IMG/VR virus record: IMGVR_UViG_3300033571_011770
Span: 1 to 25,331 of that record
Length of the DNA stretch: 25,331 nucleotides
Strand: one strand, 5' to 3'
Source of the DNA: a virus
Under the pieces are notes generated by a model. The model saw only the letters and a list, made by a program, of their open reading frames with translations, was not told the DNA's origin and searched no databases. Shown in pieces: positions 13,737 through 18,979 of this stretch. Every line of letters begins with the position of its first letter. Within the stretch, counting starts at the first letter, position 1. The position numbers were made by a program, and so were the translations under genes.

Positions 13737-14432
13737 ATGACACCTTTAAAATTAGGAAGTTTCGGGTTAGAGGTAAAAACATGGCAAGAGTTTTTAAAAA
13801 AGTCTGGTTATAACATTCCCATTATTGATGGTGCGTTCGGTCCCGTAACAGATTCACAAACAAAAGCTTTTCAAAAGGCAAACGGTCTTACGGTTGATGG
13901 TGTTGTTGGTCCAAAAACTTTCAAATTCGCTGACAAGTCCGATCCGACAATAGATTTGACAAAAAAATGGCCAAAACAAAACTATGATTCTATGGTGGAG
14001 TTTTACGGGCCTGTTGGTGAAAACCAAACATCAATCGATGTTCCATATCCGCTGATTATTGCGTGGGAACCATCTCAAGTTATAAAGAAGATCACATGTA
14101 ACGAAAAGGTTGCACACTCTTTGTATAAAATTCTCGAAGACACTTTAAAATCTTACGGTCAAAAAGATATATCCAAATTAAAGTTGGATTTATTCGGTGG
14201 TTGTTTAAACGTTCGCAAAATGCGTGGTGGTAGTGCATGGAGCATCCATTCTTGGGGTGCAGCATTAGACCTTGATCCTGATAACAACCAATTAAAGTGG
14301 GGGAAAGATAAAGCCGCCTTCGCTAAAAAAGAATATGAACCTTTTTGGAAAATTGTAGAGGGTGAAGGATGGGTAAGTTTGGGACGCTCTCGCAATTACG
14401 ATTGGATGCATTTCCAGGCTGCGTTGTTATAA
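13737..14432 (+). CDS. Endolysin: peptidoglycan-binding domain plus M15 peptidase
   Basis: This encodes 231 residues from the ATG at 13737; an ATG at 13725 adds four residues and overlaps the previous gene. An AAGGA at 13721-13725 is better spaced for 13737. Residues about 1-65 are a PG_binding_1 domain ('GSFGLEVKTWQEFLKKSGY', 'IDGAFGPVT', 'LTVDGVVGPKT'). The C-terminal domain is a VanY/M15-type zinc peptidase with 'SIHSWGAALDLD' (the HxxxxxxD zinc ligands) and a final 'DWMHFQ' histidine. It would cut stem-peptide bonds in peptidoglycan at lysis. T4 uses a muramidase (e) instead, so the lytic enzyme is of a different class. Confidence 0.9.
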   Translation: MTPLKLGSFGLEVKTWQEFLKKSGYNIPIIDGAFGPVTDSQTKAFQKANGLTVDGVVGPKTFKFADKSDPTIDLTKKWPKQNYDSMVEFYGPVGENQTSIDVPYPLIIAWEPSQVIKKITCNEKVAHSLYKILEDTLKSYGQKDISKLKLDLFGGCLNVRKMRGGSAWSIHSWGAALDLDPDNNQLKWGKDKAAFAKKEYEPFWKIVEGEGWVSLGRSRNYDWMHFQAALL

Positions 14433-14891
14433 CAAAGCTTTCAAAACCTTTTCCAATTGTTCTCCACCCAAGTTTAAACACTTCAAACTTTGGTATTCAC
14501 CGCTTGAAACCAAATCGGATTCTAGTTTTGGAATATTTTTCCCACCGCACAAGTTTTTTTTGCAACAGGTTTTAACCTTTTTGCTAAAAGCTTCCAGATC
14601 GTCGATATAATCTGAATAAATTTCTGGATTTTTATCGAAATCAAAGAAATACACCTTCATGTTCAAGGCTTTGGATGTTTCTTCGATCTTAGCTTTGGTT
14701 TCTTCGATGTGTTTTAGAATATAATCGTTCGTGCATCGGTTATATTTTTGAATTTTACCGTCTTTTAGAAGGTTCCATTCGTGTAAAAAGTCCAAAGTGT
14801 CCAACGCTAATCGTTCGACGTAATTCGACACCGAAAAAAGCAACAATCTTTCGGATAAGACGCAATAAAAACAGTCTTTAAAATTTATCAT
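14427..14891 (-). CDS. Unknown Cys-containing protein
   Basis: This encodes 154 residues from the ATG at 14891. A TTG at 14900 would add three residues. The start overlaps the end of the upstream gene. It is mostly helical, with 'DCFYC' near the N-terminus and a second cluster 'TCCKKNLCGG' near residues 110-120, so metal binding is possible. The two clusters are far apart and I know no family. Its stop overlaps that of the convergent endolysin gene. Confidence 0.66.
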   Translation of the reverse strand: MINFKDCFYCVLSERLLLFSVSNYVERLALDTLDFLHEWNLLKDGKIQKYNRCTNDYILKHIEETKAKIEETSKALNMKVYFFDFDKNPEIYSDYIDDLEAFSKKVKTCCKKNLCGGKNIPKLESDLVSSGEYQSLKCLNLGGEQLEKVLKALL

Positions 14892-15414
14892 CGCTATCAA
14901 GTATAGCGGATATTAAAATCTTTTCAACTATTTCGACGGGTAGAGCAGCATTTGCATATTTCAAAGTCGCTCGAATGTCTTTGAACTCTTCAACAAGCCT
15001 GTCTTTGATATTTTCAATCTCTTCGGTTTGGTTGGCGTCTTTTCCTTCGATGATTGGTGTTTGCGATATGGCAAATGCTTCCAACAATGGTTCGGATAAA
15101 CGCAAAACCATTTCTGACAATCTTTTATACATTCGATCCAGCGGGGATTTGTATTTTTTGTCGTTTTTTTGTTGCAGCATTTCTAACATGTGCGTCATAA
15201 CTGCTGATTTTTTAACTTGTTCTTGGATTTGCATAAAGATTGTTCCGCCTCTTACGTGATAATTGCTGTATGGATTGTATGCGCAACCGCTTCCGTAAGA
15301 AGTTGAGCCGCAATAGATGCATTTGTTGGGTTCGTCAGCATGAACGTGTGTATTTGTTGGACTATAAATACACGGTTGTCCATAAGACGAGGATGCGCAA
15401 TACATACATTTCAT
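14878..15414 (-). CDS. Protein with tandem zinc knuckles and helical C-terminus
   Basis: This encodes 178 residues. Two near-identical units make up the first 55: 'KCMYCASSSYGQPCIYSP' with a following 'HVHAD', and 'KCIYCGSTSYGSGCAYNP' with a following 'YHVRGG'. Each supplies CX2C, a third Cys nine residues on, and a His, so each probably binds one zinc. The rest is helical ('MTHMLEMLQQ', 'RLVEEFKDIRATLKYA'). I have seen this knuckle type in other large phages, but its function is unknown. The gene starts four bases after the stop of the nuclease gene, in the same operon. Confidence 0.72.
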   Translation of the reverse strand: MKCMYCASSSYGQPCIYSPTNTHVHADEPNKCIYCGSTSYGSGCAYNPYSNYHVRGGTIFMQIQEQVKKSAVMTHMLEMLQQKNDKKYKSPLDRMYKRLSEMVLRLSEPLLEAFAISQTPIIEGKDANQTEEIENIKDRLVEEFKDIRATLKYANAALPVEIVEKILISAILDSDDKF

Positions 15415-15418
15415 TTTT

Positions 15419-15916
15419 TTATTGTTCCACCTTTAAATCGAGTATTCTTTGTTTGTTTTCGGCCAAAAACGGTTTGGCTAATTCTATTAAAAACTTATCC
15501 TTGTAAATCATTACATTACCTGTTTTTATAAAGTTATATTCTTTTAAATAACAAACATATACATTTTTATGGGTTATTTTAAAAAACAATAACCAAAACG
15601 GTTTATTTGTATGACTCGCTTGTGAAATCCAACCATCTAAAACTGCGCATTCGTCGTTAAAAAGTGCATGAAAAGGAAAATCTTTATAATTTTTAACCTC
15701 TAAACTTAAATGATCGAGTTCTTCTGGAACAACAATATCCCCTTCGTTTAAATTTTGTTGTTCTTTTGTAAAATTATTAAATTTAGATATATTTTTACCA
15801 CCAAAAAACGAACCCGATCCAAAAACTCGCATAAAGGGGAGGTTAAAACATTCCGACAACATATTACATACTGCCGTTTCGCCTCGCTTTCCCTTCGCTT
15901 TAGATGTATTAGACAT
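15419..15916 (-). CDS. PD-(D/E)XK nuclease, Hjc-like Holliday junction resolvase candidate
   Basis: This encodes 165 residues from the ATG at 15916. A start at 15943 is a TTG inside the upstream gene. The N-terminus 'KAKGKRGETAVCNMLSE' carries the first acidic residue (Glu13) in the 'G.RGE' context of archaeal-type Hjc enzymes. 'NEGDIVVPEE' gives Asp60 and 'LSLEVKNYK' gives the E-X-K pair (Glu73, Lys75); 'WISQA' could supply the usual Gln. The predicted job is resolving branched DNA before packaging, which T4 does with the unrelated gp49 (endonuclease VII). A generic restriction-like nuclease is the alternative. No promoter box directly precedes it, and the homing-endonuclease gene overlaps its start. 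Confidence 0.74.
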   Translation of the reverse strand: MSNTSKAKGKRGETAVCNMLSECFNLPFMRVFGSGSFFGGKNISKFNNFTKEQQNLNEGDIVVPEELDHLSLEVKNYKDFPFHALFNDECAVLDGWISQASHTNKPFWLLFFKITHKNVYVCYLKEYNFIKTGNVMIYKDKFLIELAKPFLAENKQRILDLKVEQ

Positions 15917-16655
15917 TTGATAATCGATTTTTATAACTATCAACTTCTAAAAGTTGATAAGATTTTATGACACAATTGGTTTTAATCATTTTTTTAATTT
16001 TAAATCTAGATATTTTCAAATTTTTTTCAGCATCTTTAATATTTCGAAATTCTAACAATTCTCCACTCGTTACATTTAAAAATTTTAAATATATCCAAGT
16101 ATTATATCCGCTATGTTGTTTTCCTATTTTGGTCATATCTGCGCCCACCAAACACCATCCTTTCACAGATTTTTGATCGCCTTTTAAAATTGCAACCAAA
16201 TCTGATCGATTACAGGATAATTCTTTAGCCGCTAAAAAACAATATTTCCATTTTTTAATTTTTCCCGTTTTAATATTCATCAGTTCTATACTTCTTTTAC
16301 CTTTATATATCGGCGGTTTTGAGCATATAGGATTAATATTTAAACACAATTTATTTTTTATATTTTTATCCACATATTTTTGCTCTATATCAAAATAATT
16401 CACCACATTCGGATCAAAAATTTCTAAAATTTCTACATAAAAAGCACTTTTACCGTATTTGTTGTATACATTTTGTAATTTTTTATTATCATGTAATTTT
16501 TTATTTAAATTTCGATAATGTTCTAAAAATCTTTTATATAAATTTTTAGAACTTCCGATGTAAAACTTACCATTTGTATCACACAAAATTTTATACACAC
16601 AAGAAATATTTAATTTTGTTTTTATGATATATTCTAACGGGTATTTTATAACCAT
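15909..16655 (-). CDS. Free-standing GIY-YIG homing endonuclease with NUMOD-like repeats
   Basis: This encodes 248 residues. The catalytic domain is textbook: 'CVYKILCDTNGKFYIGSSKN' (G-Y variant 'VYK' and 'YIG'), then Arg42 and His46 in 'LYKRFLEHYRNL', 'LQNVYNKYGKSAFYVEIL', and the metal-binding Glu91 in 'IEQKYVD'. Two DNA-binding NUMOD-like units follow ('IKTGKIKKWKYCFLAAKEL' and 'FRNIKDAEKNLKISRF'). The gene is visibly more AT-rich than its neighbours, a sign of transfer. It carries its own perfect T4 late octamer (TATAAATA, 16669-16662) and its 3' end overlaps the start of the resolvase-like gene. Confidence 0.92.
   Translation of the reverse strand: MVIKYPLEYIIKTKLNISCVYKILCDTNGKFYIGSSKNLYKRFLEHYRNLNKKLHDNKKLQNVYNKYGKSAFYVEILEIFDPNVVNYFDIEQKYVDKNIKNKLCLNINPICSKPPIYKGKRSIELMNIKTGKIKKWKYCFLAAKELSCNRSDLVAILKGDQKSVKGWCLVGADMTKIGKQHSGYNTWIYLKFLNVTSGELLEFRNIKDAEKNLKISRFKIKKMIKTNCVIKSYQLLEVDSYKNRLSNV
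15938..15959. repeat. Inverted repeat near the end of the homing-endonuclease gene
   Basis: TATCAACTT, four bases and AAGTTGATA form nine-base-pair arms, inside the last codons of the homing endonuclease and just before the start of the resolvase-like gene. It could affect translation of that gene, or be coincidence within coding sequence. Confidence 0.5.
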
Positions 16656-16661
16656 ATTAAC

Positions 16662-16669
16662 TATTTATA
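16662..16669 (-). promoter_or_regulatory. Perfect T4-type late octamer before homing endonuclease
   Basis: TATAAATA lies 6 bases before the ATG at 16655. This is the exact T4 late consensus, the only perfect copy I noted before a gene start. Confidence 0.7.
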
Positions 16670-16693
16670 TAGAATACCTAACAAATTAAATTT

Positions 16694-18358
16694 TTATTTT
16701 TTGATTTGTTTGCCACGTTTTTTCTTTGTTTTCTTTTTGGCGGTTGTTAATTCGGGAAATGTTCGTCTCTGAACCTTTCCTAAGATTTTCGGAACTCTTG
16801 CATCGTTTGGTGCGTAGTGATCACCGGAAAATTGTGTTGCTGTTGCCGAAACGTCACCAAAAACGCTCATCGCACCCGCCGCAGAATTTTCCTCAAGGTA
16901 TTCCAAATATTCATCAGCTTTTTTGCTGAAAGAACTTTCTTTCATCGTTCCTACAGCTTTGATTTTTTCTTTTACTTGTTCTGGTGTAACTTTCATACCC
17001 ATTTCGATCACCCAATCTCTGACGGCATTTTTAATGCGACCAATTTCTTCGCCTTTTACGTTCGGCAAGAGTTCCATGATCATTTTACCATTAATTATCG
17101 TTCCCATCTGTTTTTCAAATTCGTTTACTGGTTTGTTTTCAAACTTTTTCAACACATCTTCGACTTTACCCATCTTGGTTTCGAATTTTTCAGGTTCAAA
17201 TACGTGTAATCGGGATGCTTCGTCGGAATATATAACATCTTTGAGCAAATCCCAATGTTTGTTGTGTCGTAATTGCAAAATTTTCTTATCGTTCATCTTA
17301 TCGATGTTGTGACCGCGCATATGGTTCTCTATTGCATAGTTGATAGCCTCTTTATCATCGTTGGAGAACTTCAAACGTGCAGCTATCCCGTTAAATATCG
17401 GAACACCCGCCGCTTCGTGACCATAATAAGTTGGTTGGTCGTTTTTATAACCTAATGTGGTTGTTTTGCCCAAATCGTGAAACAATACAGCCAAATTTGT
17501 TAACGGGTTTGTCGATTTTGAAGCACGTAAGGCTGATAAAGTATGTTCGTATGGTCCACCCTCTGGATGGTGCTTTGGATTATGCTTCAACCCTTTCATT
17601 TTGTGAAATTCTGGTATCAATCTTTCTAGGATTCCCAATTCGTCTAATTTTTCGATGAATCGGGCTAAAGATTCGCCAGTTTCCGCCGATTTGAAAAACT
17701 CATCACGAATTCTCTCTACTGATAAGGTTTGTAACGAGTCTAAAAGTTCAGTTGCGCTAGTTAAAGTGTTTTCATCCACATCAAAACCTGTTTTAGCAGC
17801 AAATCGCAACAATCTTAGTATTCTCAAAGCATCTTCTTTGAATCTTTTCTTTGGATCACCAACCGCTTTGATTATTTTGTTTTTTAAATCGTCTAACCCG
17901 CCAACATAGTCTATAATTTCACCGTCTTTGTCGATTCCCAACGCATTGATCGTAAAATCTCTACGCATAGCGTCTTTCTCAAACGATTTAACGGCTTTTA
18001 CGCTATCAGGTCTTCTATTATCAGTATATTCTCCATCTTCCCTGAATTGAGCGACTTCAAAACTGAATCCGTCTTGTTGAACCACGACAATTCCGAAATC
18101 TTTGGATTTTCCGATGTCATGCGTTTTAAAAATTTGAGATATTTGTTCAGGATCGGCTGATGATGCGATATCCACATCTTTTGGCTCTTTGCCCATGATG
18201 ATATCACGAACACACCCACCAACAATATAAGCCTTTTCTGATAATTCGCTTTCGATCCGATTTAATACCTTAACCGCCGCAGAATACATTGGATTATCGG
18301 GAACTTCGATGCGACTTTCTGTTATGCGCTTAAAAAAACTGTTAAATTTGTTTGACAT
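16694..18358 (-). CDS. cca: tRNA nucleotidyltransferase (CCA-adding) with HD domain
   Basis: This encodes 554 residues. The nucleotidyltransferase core is clear: 'YIVGGCVRDIIMG' (44-56), the catalytic 'DVDIAS' (Asp61, Asp63), and 'RRDFTINALG' (132-141). An HD phosphohydrolase-type domain follows: His272 in 'PYEHTLSAL' and 'LFHDLGKTTTLG' (His294, Asp295). It would repair or add CCA ends on tRNA. Two features are odd. The first 20 residues ('MSNKFNSFFKRITESRIE') form a leader with I-T-E, like T4 capsid-targeting peptides, and about 80 extra C-terminal residues include 'GDHYAPNDARVPKILG' and a Lys-rich tail. A TAAGTA box lies 6 bases before the ATG, so expression looks late. No tRNA gene was seen nearby. 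Confidence 0.92.
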   Translation of the reverse strand: MSNKFNSFFKRITESRIEVPDNPMYSAAVKVLNRIESELSEKAYIVGGCVRDIIMGKEPKDVDIASSADPEQISQIFKTHDIGKSKDFGIVVVQQDGFSFEVAQFREDGEYTDNRRPDSVKAVKSFEKDAMRRDFTINALGIDKDGEIIDYVGGLDDLKNKIIKAVGDPKKRFKEDALRILRLLRFAAKTGFDVDENTLTSATELLDSLQTLSVERIRDEFFKSAETGESLARFIEKLDELGILERLIPEFHKMKGLKHNPKHHPEGGPYEHTLSALRASKSTNPLTNLAVLFHDLGKTTTLGYKNDQPTYYGHEAAGVPIFNGIAARLKFSNDDKEAINYAIENHMRGHNIDKMNDKKILQLRHNKHWDLLKDVIYSDEASRLHVFEPEKFETKMGKVEDVLKKFENKPVNEFEKQMGTIINGKMIMELLPNVKGEEIGRIKNAVRDWVIEMGMKVTPEQVKEKIKAVGTMKESSFSKKADEYLEYLEENSAAGAMSVFGDVSATATQFSGDHYAPNDARVPKILGKVQRRTFPELTTAKKKTKKKRGKQIKK

Positions 18359-18364
18359 TGAAAA

Positions 18365-18370
18365 TACTTA
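18365..18370 (-). promoter_or_regulatory. Late-type promoter box TAAGTA before CCA-adding enzyme
   Basis: TAAGTA lies 6 bases (TTTTCA) before the ATG at 18358, one base from the -35 of the divergent early promoter. Confidence 0.62.
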
Positions 18371-18371
18371 C

Positions 18372-18400
18372 TTGACAATTCGGGCAAGAATATGTATAAT
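18372..18400 (+). promoter_or_regulatory. Perfect-consensus sigma70 promoter upstream of uvsY
   Basis: TTGACA (18372-18377), exactly 17 bases, TATAAT (18395-18400). Start would be near 18407, giving a leader of about 175 bases to the uvsY GTG. Confidence 0.85.
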
Positions 18401-18404
18401 TACA

Positions 18405-18414
18405 GAATGTATTC
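18405..18414. promoter_or_regulatory. Operator-like palindrome, copy 1
   Basis: GAATGTATTC (GAAT-GT-ATTC) lies at the predicted start of the consensus promoter, where a bound repressor would block it. Confidence 0.5.
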
Positions 18415-18430
18415 GGAATATTACCAAAAG

Positions 18431-18450
18431 ATTAAGAATGTATTCTTAAT
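18431..18450. promoter_or_regulatory. Operator-like palindrome, copy 2 (extended)
   Basis: ATTAAGAAT-GT-ATTCTTAAT has nine-base-pair arms. Its core is identical to copy 1 and lies 31 bases further on, about three helical turns. Confidence 0.5.
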
Positions 18451-18463
18451 ACATACAGTTGTA

Positions 18464-18525
18464 TCCAGAATTTATATATTTATACCCACCCTCCCGCCCT
18501 TCTATAGAATATCCAAGATTCTGGA
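18464..18525. repeat. Inverted repeat flanking the G-quadruplex motif
   Basis: TCCAGAAT at 18464-18471 and ATTCTGGA at 18518-18525 are exact complements with 46 bases between them, enclosing the C-rich tract. They could extrude that tract as a loop. Confidence 0.45.
18485..18499 (-). other. G-quadruplex motif with single-base loops
   Basis: The minus strand reads GGGCGGGAGGGTGGG: four G3 runs with one-base loops, the most stable quadruplex class. The plus strand is the matching i-motif sequence. Confidence 0.8.
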
Positions 18526-18545
18526 AAAGTCAAGTATTAAAAAAT

Positions 18546-18573
18546 TTGCAATTGTATAATAGTATAGTATAAT
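18546..18573 (+). promoter_or_regulatory. Second early promoter, adjacent to uvsY start
   Basis: -35-like TTGCAA (18546-18551), 16-base spacer, TATAAT (18568-18573), then ten bases and the GTG at 18584. Another TATAAT at 18555-18560 lacks a -35. Confidence 0.55.
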
Positions 18574-18583
18574 AGTTTACATC

Positions 18584-18979
18584 GTGGAAGTTTTAGACCA
18601 ATACAAAGAAGAAATCAAGGCTGACGTTAAAGTTGACCAGTTGAACATACTGGAAAAACAATTAATGTTGCCAGCGTTGAAACACAAGTGGGTTGCTCGG
18701 TTAATCGACTGTAAAAAACAATTGAATAAGCTTAAACGTAAAAAAAACGAGCTAAAGGCCAGTGTAATGGAGTCTATATCCAAAAGCATTCCGAGTAAAA
18801 TTCCAAAAGTTGCGTTGGAGGCAAAAATCGAATCATCTGAAAAGATAAAAGAAATAACAGCAGAGATGGATGAGATAGAAATAATAATCGATTATTTAGA
18901 AAGGGTCGAAAAGATATTCTCAGCTATGAGTTTTGACTTCACAAACATGGTCAACCTCATAAAAATGGAAACAACATGA
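18584..18979 (+). CDS. uvsY: Recombination mediator UvsY-like
   Basis: This encodes 131 residues from a GTG at 18584 (T4 UvsY is 137). It is almost entirely helical and matches UvsY in layout: 'LDQYKEEIKADVKVDQL' (T4 'LEDLQEELKKDV.ID'), 'LKHKWVARLIDCKKQLNKLK' (T4 'YSKWLNKHSSIKKEML'), a Lys-rich helix, and a C-terminal 'EIIIDYLERVEKIFSAM' (T4 'ILLDFCSGALDAI'). UvsY loads the UvsX recombinase on SSB-coated DNA. It overlaps the next gene (UvsW) by ATGA, the same pairing as in T4, which supports the call. Two promoters lie upstream; the nearer one ends only 10 bases before the GTG. Confidence 0.85.
   Translation: MEVLDQYKEEIKADVKVDQLNILEKQLMLPALKHKWVARLIDCKKQLNKLKRKKNELKASVMESISKSIPSKIPKVALEAKIESSEKIKEITAEMDEIEIIIDYLERVEKIFSAMSFDFTNMVNLIKMETT

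Larger units (their letters stand above)
18359..18583. other. Largest intergenic region: regulatory hub, origin candidate
   Basis: This 225-base divergent gap holds the late box of the CCA gene, a consensus early promoter, two copies of a palindromic operator-like site, an inverted repeat spanning 18464-18525, a G-quadruplex motif in AT-rich DNA, and a second early promoter for uvsY. In T4 a replication origin, ori(uvsY), lies at the uvsY promoter, so an origin role is plausible but inferred. Confidence 0.5.

Noticed and set aside
16817-17312. Two overlapping plus-strand frames of about 130 residues
   Set aside because: Both are antisense to the well-conserved CCA-adding enzyme and are Phe/Ser/His-rich, typical of shadows of AT-rich coding DNA.
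18555-18560. Extra TATAAT upstream of uvsY
   Set aside because: No -35-like sequence lies at a suitable distance; the TATAAT at 18568 fits better.
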